This document shows, in pieces, positions 36,174 through 44,052 of a stretch of DNA of 64,000 bases. How positions within the stretch are numbered: position 1 is the first letter of the stretch; every line of letters starts with the position of its first letter. The notes under the pieces were generated by a model, which was not told where the DNA came from, searched no databases, and saw only the letters and a program-made list of their open reading frames with translations. The DNA comes from Allosaccharopolyspora coralli (lineage in GTDB: Bacteria; Actinomycetota; Actinomycetes; Mycobacteriales; Pseudonocardiaceae), in the NCBI RefSeq assembly GCF_009664835.1, contig NZ_CP045929.1, positions 248,001 through 312,000 of the forward strand. Direction: 5' to 3'. The position numbers and the translations under genes were made by a program.

Positions 36174-37189
36174 CGCTTCACCTCGCCGCGCATGCCTTGC
36201 TCGCGAAGGTGTTCGGCCAGTTCGTACAGGCCGGTGAGGTCCGCGCCGTCGGTGAGGTCGGGCAGGTCCAGCGTCGGCAGGTCGATCTCGGCCAGTTCTT
36301 CCCGAGCGGTGACCGCGGCTCGGGTGCGGACGGCGTGCTCGACCGTCTCGGTGACCAGGCCGTCGAGGATCTCGTCGTTCCAGTTCAACCCGGCCGAGTC
36401 GAGGCCGGCGCGAATGCGTTTCGCGTCGACCCTGCCGTCGGCGGCCGCAGTGGTCGACCGGGCGGGCAGCCGGTCCGGGCTGACCCGGTTGAGCAGGACC
36501 GCACCCGGTCGCAGTTCGGCCGCGTCGAGTTCCGCGACCGCTTCCACCACCTCGCGGACCGGCAGCTCCTCGAGCAGCGTCACCAGGTGGACCACGGTGT
36601 CCTCCGAGTGCAGGAGCCGCACCACGCCTTCGCTCTGCTCGCGGACCGGCCCCACCTTCGCGAGGTCGGCCATGGCCCGCGTGACGTCGAGGAACTGGAC
36701 GACGCGGCCGGTGGGTGGGGCGTCGACGACGACGGCGTCGTAGAGGTGGCGCCCGCGTGCGTCGGTGCGCCCGACACACTCCTTGATCTTGCCGGTGAAC
36801 AGGACGTCGCGCAGGCCCGGTGCGAGGGTCGTGACGAACTCGATCGCGCCCATCCGGCGCAGCGTCCGGCCGGCGAACCCGAGGTTGTAGAACATCGCGA
36901 GGTACTCCAGCAGCGCGGCCTCGGCGTCGATGGCCAGCGCCCGGACCTCGCCGCCGCCGGGTGCGGCCGCTATGCGCGTCTCGGAGTACGGCAGTGGTGC
37001 GGTGTCGAAGACCTGCGCCAGTCCCTGCCTGCCTTCGACCTCGACGAGCAGCACCTTGCGGCCTCCGGTGGCCAGCGCGAGCGCGAGCGAGGCCGCGGCC
37101 GTCGTCTTGCCGGTGCCGCCCTTACCGGTGACCACGTGCAGCCGCGCGTGGTCGAGTGCGCCGTTCCAGGCGGCCGTCGAGGTGGTCAC
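36170..37189 (-). CDS. ArsA/Get3-like ATPase, first subunit
   Basis: A 339-residue partner ATPase, equivalent to Rv3679. Walker A is VTGKGGTGKTTAAASLAL (about 20-37), followed by LLVEVEGRQGLAQVF and AVVVDAPPTGRVVQFLDV. The two subunits differ in the switch Asp (VEGRQG here, IDPARR in the partner), which suggests unequal roles. The GTG at 37189 lies six bases after TACGCT on the minus strand, a leaderless arrangement. A family A repeat lies upstream. In mycobacteria this pair has been tied to stress tolerance; the cargo here is unknown. Confidence 0.9.
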   Translation of the reverse strand: MTTSTAAWNGALDHARLHVVTGKGGTGKTTAAASLALALATGGRKVLLVEVEGRQGLAQVFDTAPLPYSETRIAAAPGGGEVRALAIDAEAALLEYLAMFYNLGFAGRTLRRMGAIEFVTTLAPGLRDVLFTGKIKECVGRTDARGRHLYDAVVVDAPPTGRVVQFLDVTRAMADLAKVGPVREQSEGVVRLLHSEDTVVHLVTLLEELPVREVVEAVAELDAAELRPGAVLLNRVSPDRLPARSTTAAADGRVDAKRIRAGLDSAGLNWNDEILDGLVTETVEHAVRTRAAVTAREELAEIDLPTLDLPDLTDGADLTGLYELAEHLREQGMRGEVKR

Positions 37190-37252
37190 GCGATCAGCGT
37201 AGGTGTGCGCCCCGCGGCTTGTCCTGCGAGTCGCCTCACTTCGGAGTGCAAG

Positions 37253-37362
37253 CGTGGCGGAACCTCACCGCACGACGGTCGAGCACACCCAACCCAAGGT
37301 GTCCGCCGACCGTGGCCGTGGCCAGTCCTCGCCGGCCATGACGTGAGAGTCCGCCGGTGGCC
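37253..37362 (+). repeat. Family A hairpin repeat, rearranged copy 5
   Basis: The left block GTGGCGGAACCTCAC and a right part CCTCGCCGGCCATGACGTGAGAGTCCGCC are present, but the middle differs and the apex and inner stem seen in other copies are not recognisable. It lies in the divergent region between the ArsA-like operon and the DUF4177 gene. Confidence 0.6.
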
Positions 37363-37426
37363 GGTTGGCGCAGGCGCTGAGTGCCTGACCGCAGATCGAC
37401 GCGCGCAACCACTTAGGCTGGTGACC

Positions 37427-37585
37427 ATGACGAAATGGGAGTACTCGACGGTTCCGTTGCTCAGCCACGCGACCAAGCAGATCCTCGACCAGTGGGGCGA
37501 GGACGGCTGGGAGCTCGTGTCGGTCCTGCCCGGGCCGACCGGTGAGCAGATGGTGGCCTACATGAAGCGTGAGAAGGGTGACTGA
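37427..37585 (+). CDS. DUF4177 small protein
   Basis: A 52-residue protein (MTKWEYSTVPLLSHATKQIL ... ENGWELV-like EDGWELVSVLPGPTGEQMVAY). The Trp-Glu-Tyr start and the DGWELV motif define DUF4177. A similar gene sits at this place in mycobacteria. TAGGCT (37414-37419) ends seven bases before the ATG, so the transcript is probably leaderless. The RidA gene begins two bases after its stop, so they form an operon. Confidence 0.85.
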   Translation: MTKWEYSTVPLLSHATKQILDQWGEDGWELVSVLPGPTGEQMVAYMKREKGD

Positions 37586-37587
37586 CG

Positions 37588-38046
37588 ATGGGTCGGTGGT
37601 CTGATCGTCTGACCGAGCTCGGCGTCGAACTGCCGGCGGTCGTGCCGCCCGCGGGCTCGTACGTTCCGGCCGTGCGGTCCGGCTCGTACGTCTACACCGC
37701 GGGTCAGTTGCCCATCGTGGACGGTGAGCTCGTCGCGTCCGGCAAGGTCGGCGGCGAGGTCTCGGAGCAGAGTGCGCAGGAGCACGCGCGGCTGTGCGCG
37801 GTCAACGCGCTCGCGGCGGTGCACGGCCTGGTGGGGATCGATTCGGTCGTGCGCGTGGTCAAGGTCGTCGGTTTCGTCGCCTCGGCCGAGGGGTTCCACG
37901 GCCAGCCGGGTGTGATCAACGGCGCGTCCGACTTCATCGGCGAGGTGTTCGGCGAGGCCGGGAAGCACGCTCGTTCGGCGGTCGGTGTCGCCGAGCTGCC
38001 GAAGGGGACTCCGGTCGAGGTCGAGATGATCGTCGAGGTCGCCTGA
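37588..38046 (+). CDS. RidA family protein
   Basis: A 152-residue RidA/YjgF protein (Rv3678c equivalent). RidA proteins deaminate reactive enamine/imine intermediates. SGSYVYTAGQLPIVDGELVA, QEHARLCAVNALAAV and the terminal PVEVEMIVEVA follow the family, though the usual catalytic Arg of archetypal RidA is not evident in the final strand, so it may be a divergent subfamily. It follows DUF4177 and ends at a strong hairpin. Confidence 0.88.
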   Translation: MGRWSDRLTELGVELPAVVPPAGSYVPAVRSGSYVYTAGQLPIVDGELVASGKVGGEVSEQSAQEHARLCAVNALAAVHGLVGIDSVVRVVKVVGFVASAEGFHGQPGVINGASDFIGEVFGEAGKHARSAVGVAELPKGTPVEVEMIVEVA

Positions 38047-38069
38047 CCCGCTCCCGCACCGGCGTCGCT

Positions 38070-38103
38070 CCGGGCCGCGGACTCGTGGGAGTTCGCGGCC
38101 CGG
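38070..38103 (+). terminator. Terminator after ridA
   Basis: CCGGGCCGCGGACTC and GAGTTCGCGGCCCGG pair around a GTGG loop, 24 bases after the stop. The remaining 286 bases up to 38389 have AT-richer stretches (38165-38235) that may hold the promoter of the next operon; no gene is seen. Confidence 0.7.
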
Positions 38104-38389
38104 TTGTTCGGGGTGCGAAGAGTCCTGCGGAACAGGTGCGAGCCGGGCTCGTTGATCGACGTCCCCCGAATTCTGATATTCCCCGTTGATCGCCGAAGCC
38201 CAACCAGTACGCTTCGTGTATCGCTTCACAGACTTGCGCTGTTGAGTGACACTCGAACGGGTGCCCAAGGAGGGACTCTGACTGCGGTCAGTAGTTGAAT
38301 GGGCGTCCGAGGGGATGGGGACGGCTGCGGGCACCGACCCGCACCGGCGGTGCGGCTCGCCGCACCCGAGAACACCTGGAAGGGGCGAA

Positions 38390-39007
38390 GTGGCGGTGCG
38401 AGACTCCGACCTGCTGTGCCATGAACTGCTGCTCCGGCTGGCAGGCAGAGTGCCCGACGAGCACCTGTGGCGCTTCCGGGACTGGCTCGCCGGAGGAGCG
38501 GCCGACGTGATGGCCAGAGCCTTACCGAGCCTGCTCGTCCGGGAGCGCATCGGCCTCGGGGAGACCGACCACCGTCGCCTCGCCGACACCCTGCTTCCGC
38601 TCGGCGCCGACCCGGGGGTGGTGCACGCGATCCTGCCGTCGGAGTACGTCGCCGACCACCACACCTTCACCGCCGAGTCGCCCATCGACGGCAAGGGCGA
38701 CTCCGAGGTACTCGTCCTCGGGGCCACGCTGCGCGGTCGCGCCGGGATCGGCGAGGTCCGCAGCACGTGGCGCAAGACCGGCGGGACCCGGCTCAAGCGG
38801 GTCGTGCTCGTCACCGCATCCGCCGACCACATCGCGCTGACCGGAGAGATCCAGCGCATCCTGCGCGCCCTCGGTGAGCACGAACCGTGCGTCGAGGTCC
38901 TGCCCCACGACCTCGACCTGACCCCGTATCACCACGCCGCCCTCGCGGACTCGGTGCTCGTGTGCAGCGGGTCCGACGAACTCGTGGCACATCGTGCGCA
39001 GCGCTGA
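38390..39007 (+). CDS. Unknown protein, first of a tandem paralogous pair
   Basis: A 205-residue protein I do not recognise. The GTG at 38390 has GGAAGGGG upstream. An all-helical N-terminal half (HELLLRLAGRVPDEHLWRFR; ADVMARALPSLLVRERIGL; TDHRRLADTLLPLGAD) is followed by an alpha/beta half (VLVTASADHIALTGEIQRIL) ending with DLTPYHHAALADSVLVC. The same plan, with the LxxxL-RxxxxT-xxD helix and a YH...AL motif, is seen in the gene that follows. No signal peptide or membrane segment. The spacing of 53 bases suggests an operon with the next gene. Confidence 0.75.
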   Translation: MAVRDSDLLCHELLLRLAGRVPDEHLWRFRDWLAGGAADVMARALPSLLVRERIGLGETDHRRLADTLLPLGADPGVVHAILPSEYVADHHTFTAESPIDGKGDSEVLVLGATLRGRAGIGEVRSTWRKTGGTRLKRVVLVTASADHIALTGEIQRILRALGEHEPCVEVLPHDLDLTPYHHAALADSVLVCSGSDELVAHRAQR

Positions 39008-39059
39008 CGCGACTGCGGCACCCGATCGACAACCGCACCCGAAGGTGGAGGAGGCAACC

Positions 39060-40202
39060 GTGGTGGACGTGGCCGAAGGAGCCGGACCCCTCGTCCGGTT
39101 GCAGAACCTTCTGCTCACCACGACCGGCAGGGTCGACGACGACGCGGTGAACTCGGCGCGCGAGATGCTCGGCGCCGACGGCCTCGCGCCCGCCGCCGAA
39201 CTGCTCGCCGGCTGCCTGATCGCCGGCCGGGTCCCCGTTACCGCGCGGGAGCAGTCCGATCTGCGCCGCGTGCTCGCCGAGGCGCGCTCTCAGAGCTCGT
39301 GGGCGGACCGGCTGTACGTCGTCGAGTCCGTTCCCGCCGATGCCCATCGCTTCAGCGACCAGAACCGCCCCGAGGCCGACGTCTCCGACGCGCTGCAACC
39401 GATCGTGAACCGGCTTCCCGGCCTGCGCGGGGTGTGGTGCGTGTGGCGGGTCACCCCCGCCGGGGTGACCTACGGTGCCGTGCCGCGCCGCGTCGTGCTC
39501 GCCGAGATCGGAGCCGAGGGTTCTGTCGAGGCAGCCGGGTTCCAGATGCTCGAAGCCCTCCGGCGCGCGGGGCTCGGGTGTTCCGTCGACGTGTTCGCCT
39601 CCGGCAGCGACCTGCCCGACTACCACCGCAACGCGCTCGCCGCCGCGCGACGCGTGTACCTCGACGTGCCCGTCTCCACCGGCCACGGCACCGGCAATCA
39701 CGGTCGTGCGGCCCGGATGCGGTCCGGCGGTGAGCCCGCGCCCGCCGGGATCTCTGGTTTAGCCGACCCTCTCGGACCGCCGGGCGGGCAGAGACCCCAC
39801 GACGGTGAGCCCGAGCCTGAGACGTTCGACGCACCGTCGACCGACGCGGAACCGCCGTCGTCCGGCGCGCTGCCCGTCGCCGACGCCGCCGACACCGGCA
39901 TCGTGCTCACCGAGCCGGTGCCCGCCGAGCCGCAGCCGGACGAGCTCTCGGCTCCTGCTCCGGAGTCGCGGCCAAGCGCCCCGGCCCAGAGTGGGCGCAG
40001 CGGTGTCCCCGCGGCCGTCGACGCGAAGCTGACCGACCGCGAACGAAACCTGCTGCGCAAGCTGCACGAGGAACTGGCGCAACGGGAGAAGGATCGTGCG
40101 CCCGCCCACGGAGACCGGCACGAGGCATGGACCTCGACGAGCACCACCGCGACCGGCGGCTTCCCGTCGATCGGCGCACCCGCCGGACATCAGCAGCGTT
40201 GA
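39060..40202 (+). CDS. Unknown protein, second of the pair, with disordered tail
   Basis: A 380-residue protein. Residues about 1-220 parallel the preceding protein: helical AAELLAGCLIAGRVPVTARE with SDLRRVLAEARS, a strand-rich middle (GVWCVWRVTPAGVTYGAV), then LPDYHRNALAAARRVYLDV, matching LTPYHHAALADSVLVC of its neighbour. Residues about 220-335 are Pro/Glu/Ala-rich and probably disordered. A charged helix follows (LTDRERNLLRKLHEELAQRE), a likely partner-binding coiled coil. GTG 39060 has GGAGGAGG five bases upstream; the frame is open to 38994. Function unknown. Confidence 0.75.
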   Translation: MVDVAEGAGPLVRLQNLLLTTTGRVDDDAVNSAREMLGADGLAPAAELLAGCLIAGRVPVTAREQSDLRRVLAEARSQSSWADRLYVVESVPADAHRFSDQNRPEADVSDALQPIVNRLPGLRGVWCVWRVTPAGVTYGAVPRRVVLAEIGAEGSVEAAGFQMLEALRRAGLGCSVDVFASGSDLPDYHRNALAAARRVYLDVPVSTGHGTGNHGRAARMRSGGEPAPAGISGLADPLGPPGGQRPHDGEPEPETFDAPSTDAEPPSSGALPVADAADTGIVLTEPVPAEPQPDELSAPAPESRPSAPAQSGRSGVPAAVDAKLTDRERNLLRKLHEELAQREKDRAPAHGDRHEAWTSTSTTATGGFPSIGAPAGHQQR

Positions 40203-40285
40203 GGACAGCGTCGACGTGGTGTAGGTGGTTACTTGATGTCGACGCTCCCGGAGCCGGCCGCGAGGTGAGGTTCCGCTACACACCG
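40199..40285 (-). repeat. Family A hairpin repeat, short reversed copy 6
   Basis: In reverse orientation it shows GTAGCGGAACCTCACCTCGCGGCC, the GTCGAC inner stem and GACGCTGTCCTC. The far right arm is missing. Its edge overlaps the stop codon region of the preceding gene. Confidence 0.7.
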
Positions 40286-40343
40286 ATCCGGCTCAACCCG
40301 CGCACCCTCTAATCCGGACGAAGCACGCTCTAGGCTGGTCGGC

Positions 40344-41171
40344 ATGGTGCAACTCCCGGACCGCTTCACACTGCCCGAGGGACTGATCCCGTCGACCACA
40401 CCCGACCCGCCCGCGATCCCGCGGGACGCGGCGACGGTGATGCTGGTGCGCGGCCCCGGGGAGCCGGAGGTGTTCCTGCAGCGCCGGGTCGACGCGATGC
40501 CGTTCGCCGGTGGCATGACCGTCTTCCCCGGTGGTGGGGTGGACCCGCGCGACGCGGACACCTCCGTGGCCTGGACCGGCCACGAGCCCGCGTGGTGGGC
40601 GGAGCGCCTCGGCTGCGGCGAGGACCTCGCCCGAGCGTTGGTGTGCGCGGCGGTTCGCGAGACCTTCGAGGAATCCGGGGTGCTGCTCGCGGGACCGGAC
40701 TCCGAGACTCTGGTCGCCGACACCGCTCCGTACGCGCAAGCACGTCACGCCTTGGTGTCCCGGGAGTTCTCCCTGGCGGGCTTCCTCGCGGAAAACGGGC
40801 TCGTGCTGCGCGCCGATCTGCTGCGCCCGTGGGCGAACTGGGTGACCCCGATCGAGGAGCCACGCCGCTACGACACCCGGTTCTTCGTGGCCGCTCTCCC
40901 GGACGGTCAGCGCGCCGACGACGTCACCAGCGAAGCCGTCGAGGCGTACTGGAGCACTCCGCGGACCGCGCTGCGGGACTGGGACGAGGGCCGGTGCGGG
41001 CTGCTTCCGCCGACCTGGGTGACCTTGACGGAACTGTCCCGATGCTCGACGGTGGCCGAGATCCTGGCCACCGAGCGCACCATGGGCAAAGTGGTCCCCA
41101 AGATCGTGCGCAACGAGGACGCGGCACGCTTGCTGCTGCCGACCGACCCCGGCTACGAGGAGGCGCAGTGA
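40344..41171 (+). CDS. NUDIX hydrolase, NUDT7/19-like
   Basis: A 275-residue NUDIX protein. The box is split as in the NUDT19/RNase-like subgroup: MTVFPGGGVDPRDAD, then after about 25 residues VCAAVRETFEESGVLL. It should hydrolyse a nucleoside diphosphate linked to another group, perhaps an acyl-CoA. TAGGCT (40331-40336) is seven bases before the ATG, giving a leaderless promoter. The stop overlaps the MBL hydrolase start (GTGA), so they are co-translated. Confidence 0.85.
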   Translation: MVQLPDRFTLPEGLIPSTTPDPPAIPRDAATVMLVRGPGEPEVFLQRRVDAMPFAGGMTVFPGGGVDPRDADTSVAWTGHEPAWWAERLGCGEDLARALVCAAVRETFEESGVLLAGPDSETLVADTAPYAQARHALVSREFSLAGFLAENGLVLRADLLRPWANWVTPIEEPRRYDTRFFVAALPDGQRADDVTSEAVEAYWSTPRTALRDWDEGRCGLLPPTWVTLTELSRCSTVAEILATERTMGKVVPKIVRNEDAARLLLPTDPGYEEAQ

Positions 41172-41947
41172 ACCATCCCGCCTACGGCCGACTCCGGGAG
41201 GTCACGCCGTTCGCGGCGGTGGTGCTCGCCGACAACCCGTCGCCGATGACACTGGACGGCACGAACACCTGGCTCGTCGGCGACGGCGACTCGCGCACCG
41301 TCATCGATCCCGGACCGGACGATGCCGAGCACCTGCGCACCGTCGCGTCCCGGGGTCCCGTCGCACTCGTGTTGCTCACGCACCACCACCCGGACCACGT
41401 CGAGGGAGCCGAGACGTTCGCCGAGCTCACCGGCGCGCCGGTGCGAGCACTCGACCCGGCACTGTGCCGAGGTGGTCCGCCACTGCGCGACGGGGAGGTC
41501 GTGGACGCGTCCGGTGTGGACCTGACCGTGTTGGCCACGCCGGGGCACACGTCGGACTCCGTCAGTTTCGCCGCGTCGCACGGTGGTGTCTCCGCGGTGT
41601 TCACCGGCGACAGCATCCTCGGCCGCGGCACGTCGATCATCGCCCACCCGGACGGACACCTCGGCAGCTACTTCGACTCGCTGCGGCGGCTCGGCGAGCT
41701 CCCGGAAGGCTCGATGGTGCTGCCAGGGCACGGCCCGGAGTTGCCGGACGTGCGCGAGATCGTCACCGCCTACCGCGAGCACCGGACGCAGCGGCTCGAG
41801 CAGGTGCGGACCGCGAGGGCCCAGCTCGGGCCCGACGCGACGGCCATGCAGGTCGTCAAGGTCGTCTACGCCGACGTCGACCGGGCCGTGTGGCCCGCCG
41901 CCGAGGCGACCGTCCAGGCCCAGCTCACCTATATAGAAGAGGCGTGA
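41168..41947 (+). CDS. MBL-fold metallo-hydrolase
   Basis: A 259-residue metallo-beta-lactamase-fold enzyme (Rv3677c equivalent). Metal ligands are in LTHHHPDHVEG, ATPGHTSDS, FTGDSILGRGTS and LPGHGPEL, and a C-terminal helical LACTB2-like tail (AVWPAAEATVQAQLTYI) follows. LACTB2-type enzymes act as nucleases or thioesterases; the substrate here is not known. The GTG overlaps the NUDIX stop and GAGGAGG lies upstream. The stop codon lies inside a family C palindrome. Confidence 0.9.
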   Translation: MNHPAYGRLREVTPFAAVVLADNPSPMTLDGTNTWLVGDGDSRTVIDPGPDDAEHLRTVASRGPVALVLLTHHHPDHVEGAETFAELTGAPVRALDPALCRGGPPLRDGEVVDASGVDLTVLATPGHTSDSVSFAASHGGVSAVFTGDSILGRGTSIIAHPDGHLGSYFDSLRRLGELPEGSMVLPGHGPELPDVREIVTAYREHRTQRLEQVRTARAQLGPDATAMQVVKVVYADVDRAVWPAAEATVQAQLTYIEEA

Positions 41948-41986
41948 GTCTTTTTGGTGGTTATAGCCACCAAAAAGACTCACGCC
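41941..41986. repeat. Family C palindrome, copy 2
   Basis: Perfect 20-bp arms (GGCGTGAGTCTTTTTGGTGG and complement) with a TTATAG loop. The stop codons of both convergent flanking genes (41945-41947 plus, 41980-41982 minus) lie inside the arms. Confidence 0.88.
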
Positions 41987-42225
41987 TGCTTCGGCATGAC
42001 GACAGAGTGGACACCCACGTCCTCCGGTGTCGCAGCGGTCACCACGGAGGACTTCCGCCCGCCCGAGCGCAGCGCCAGGAGTGCGCGGCGGCCGGCGAGC
42101 TCGACACCGTCGCGAGTCGCGGTGACGACGGCGTTGAGCACCGGGTCGGTGATTCGGCCGGGCAGGAGCCGAACGAGGTCCGTGGCCGACTGGGCGAGCG
42201 AGGTGCTCGTCGCGGTGAGATCCAT
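41980..42225 (-). CDS. Small hypothetical protein
   Basis: An 81-residue protein (MDLTATSTSLAQSATDLVRL start, DVGVHSVVMPKQA end). A helical, mildly amphipathic N-terminal half and a Val-rich C-terminal half are visible; no known domain recognised. ATG 42225 or GTG 42231 could be the start; neither has a clear ribosome site. Its stop codon sits in the family C palindrome. It lies just downstream of the MFS gene and on the same strand. Confidence 0.5.
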   Translation of the reverse strand: MDLTATSTSLAQSATDLVRLLPGRITDPVLNAVVTATRDGVELAGRRALLALRSGGRKSSVVTAATPEDVGVHSVVMPKQA

Positions 42226-42271
42226 TCCCACACGCTAAGCACCACCCCCGACACCCCCGTCGCGGCTGTGC

Positions 42272-43504
42272 TCAGGCGGGGACGAGGGAGACGTCGGTGT
42301 GGGCCGGGACGAGAGTGGCGCGGCGGAACCACAGGACGGCTGCGAGCACCGTCCCGCCGATCGCGGCCACGACGAACGATGCAGGAGGGTTCGCCCACTC
42401 CACGACCTGCCCGGCCACGGACTGCCCGAGTGCGGCGCCGAGCGTCACCGACGTGATCACCCACCCGAACGCCTCCGTCGCGGTTCCGGCCGGCGCGGCG
42501 ATCTCCAGCGACACCGAGTGCGCTGTGGACTGCGGGGTGATGAGGCTGCCCGCCACGAGCAGGGCCAGGCTCAGTCCCCAGAGCGTCGAAGGAACCGCCA
42601 ACATCGCCACGAGCAGCGCGAACCCGAGCAGCAGGGCGGGCAGCCGCAGATGCATCGGCTTCGGCCACGGGTTCATGCCGTAGAGCACGCCGACGATCAC
42701 CGAGCTCACCGACAGGACGCTGATGAGGATGCCCCCCATGATCGGGTGTCCCGCTCGCTCGGCCGCGGCGGGAACGGCCACCTCGATCGTGCCGAGCAAC
42801 GCCCCGAATCCGAGCGCCGCGAGCGCGACGGTGCGCATTCCGCGCGAGGCGAGAGGCCCGAGGAGGCTGCCGGACGTGCGGTCGGCGGCCATCGGCCGCT
42901 GCCTGCGCGCCGCCGGGGTGAGGGCGAACCACACGGCTCCGACGATCATGCTCAGAGTTCCGACGACCGTTCCGGTGCCCGCCCAGGGCATCGCTACCAG
43001 CAGGCCCGCGAGCCCCGGACCGAGCAGGAAGAAGGACTCCATGCTGATCGCCTCGTACGAGTAAGCCGCGTTGCGCACTGGGCCTTCGGGCACGAGCTCG
43101 GTCCACAGCGACCGCGCCGCGGGGCCGATCATCGGTTCTGAGGCGCCGACCAGGACGGCGAGCGGGACGAGGACCAGCACGGGTGCGTGCGCCTCGATGG
43201 CGAGGATCTCCGCCGCCACGAGCACCGCGAACGCTGAGGTGACCGCGAGCAGCGGCCGGGTCGGGCCGATTCGGTCCATCACGCGCCCCTGGGCGACGGA
43301 GCCGAAGGCGACCCCGACGAGTGTCCCGGCGGAGACGATGCCTGCGGCGGCGAACGACCCGGTCTCGCGTTGGACGTAGAGCAGCAGTGCGAGCCCGATC
43401 ATCGCGATCGGGAGCCTGCCGAGGACGGAGGCGAGTACGGGGCCTCGCGCGCCGGGAGCGGTCAGGGCGGCGCGGTAGTCGGCGAGCGACACGGAGTGGG
43501 ACAC
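42272..43504 (-). CDS. MFS transporter
   Basis: A 410-residue major facilitator with about 12 hydrophobic segments. The loop 2-3 motif is GSVAQGRVMDRIGPTRPLL, and the middle loop ARRQRPMAADRTSGSLLG separates two six-helix halves. The family is drug/metabolite exporters; the substrate is unknown. GTG 43504 is preferred: CATACT lies seven bases upstream on the minus strand (leaderless), and a dyad operator overlaps the promoter. A longer open frame reaches 43762 but is low in hydrophobic or conserved content. Confidence 0.87.
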   Translation of the reverse strand: MSHSVSLADYRAALTAPGARGPVLASVLGRLPIAMIGLALLLYVQRETGSFAAAGIVSAGTLVGVAFGSVAQGRVMDRIGPTRPLLAVTSAFAVLVAAEILAIEAHAPVLVLVPLAVLVGASEPMIGPAARSLWTELVPEGPVRNAAYSYEAISMESFFLLGPGLAGLLVAMPWAGTGTVVGTLSMIVGAVWFALTPAARRQRPMAADRTSGSLLGPLASRGMRTVALAALGFGALLGTIEVAVPAAAERAGHPIMGGILISVLSVSSVIVGVLYGMNPWPKPMHLRLPALLLGFALLVAMLAVPSTLWGLSLALLVAGSLITPQSTAHSVSLEIAAPAGTATEAFGWVITSVTLGAALGQSVAGQVVEWANPPASFVVAAIGGTVLAAVLWFRRATLVPAHTDVSLVPA

Positions 43505-43509
43505 GCGTG

Positions 43510-43542
43510 CCAGTATGGCCACACTGGTACGCGAGTACCAGT
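43510..43542 (-). promoter_or_regulatory. Operator and promoter of the MFS gene
   Basis: ACTGGTAC-GCGA-GTACCAGT (43523-43542) is a perfect dyad. A further half-site CCAGT (43510-43514) pairs with the first ACTGG, giving three half-sites. The minus-strand -10 CATACT (43517-43512) overlaps. This looks like repressor control of the transporter. No dedicated regulator gene is adjacent. Confidence 0.6.
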
Positions 43543-43628
43543 CCTTTTGATGCGCGTCACTCGAGGCGCCACCGCCGCCGGGTTCGAAGTCCTCACCAGG
43601 GCATCCGAAAAAAATCTGAAAAGAGTGG

Positions 43629-43857
43629 GGAACCGACGCAACCCGAACGAGGTTCGGTACGTCCTGTGTAGTGAAGGGGATGACAAGCTGCGGTGAGTGA
43701 CATGGCATGCTCACTGCGGCGGGAAAACCCGCAGGACCCTCGGTGTGATGGTTCGGGGCCACGATCTCGAGGGTTCGGGGCGTGATTGGTCGGGGGACGG
43801 ATCACGCAACAGGGCAAGGGGCTGGAGCGCCGCGTCGGGGGTGGCGCCCAGCCCCTT
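43629..43857 (+). ncRNA. Candidate structured RNA with promoter-like box and terminator
   Basis: No protein-like frame is evident between the MFS and crp genes. On the plus strand GGAAC-N18-GTT (43629-43654) resembles the sigma-R/H promoter type. Then come hairpins GCGGTGAG/CTCACTGC (43690-43717), GCGGG-AAAA-CCCGC (43719-43732), GCGTGAT/ATCACGC (43780-43807), a repeated GGTTCGGGG, and a strong terminator-like stem AAGGGGCTGG...CCAGCCCCTT (43816-43857). I could not assign it to a known riboswitch or RNA family. Possibly only a string of unrelated hairpins. Confidence 0.4.
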
Positions 43858-43905
43858 CGCTTGTCCAGAGCAACGTTCGCCGCCCCAGCGCAGTGCCGCA
43901 GAGAT

Positions 43906-43949
43906 GCGTGAGCCTTTTTAGTGCCTATGACCACCAAAAAGACTCACGC
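43906..43949. repeat. Family C palindrome, copy 3
   Basis: GCGTGAGCCTTTTTAGTG ... CCACCAAAAAGACTCACGC: same as the other two copies but with four mismatched arm positions. It follows the candidate RNA and faces crp. Confidence 0.75.
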
Positions 43950-44001
43950 CTCGGCGCCGCCGTCCCGTCCCGCGCTGCCTGGCGTCCCTCCTGGACGCAT
44001 G

Positions 44002-44035
44002 AAGGCCCGGCCGATCCGAAGATCGACCGGGCCTT
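44002..44035 (-). terminator. crp terminator
   Basis: AAGGCCCGGTCGATC-TTCG-GATCGGCCGGGCCTT on the minus strand is a 15-bp stem with one mismatch and a TTCG loop, 18 bases after the crp stop. Confidence 0.85.
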
Positions 44036-44052
44036 TCGTGATGTTCGTCCGT

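Noticed and set aside
43797-43870. Resemblance of ATCACGCAACAGGGCAA to the start of a cyclic-di-GMP (GEMM) riboswitch
   Set aside because: The downstream half of the GEMM core is missing and the sequence goes straight into a terminator-like stem with no gene after it.
43593-43937. Minus-strand 114-codon open frame upstream of the MFS gene
   Set aside because: No domain, no start signal, and it overlaps the candidate RNA hairpins and the family C palindrome.
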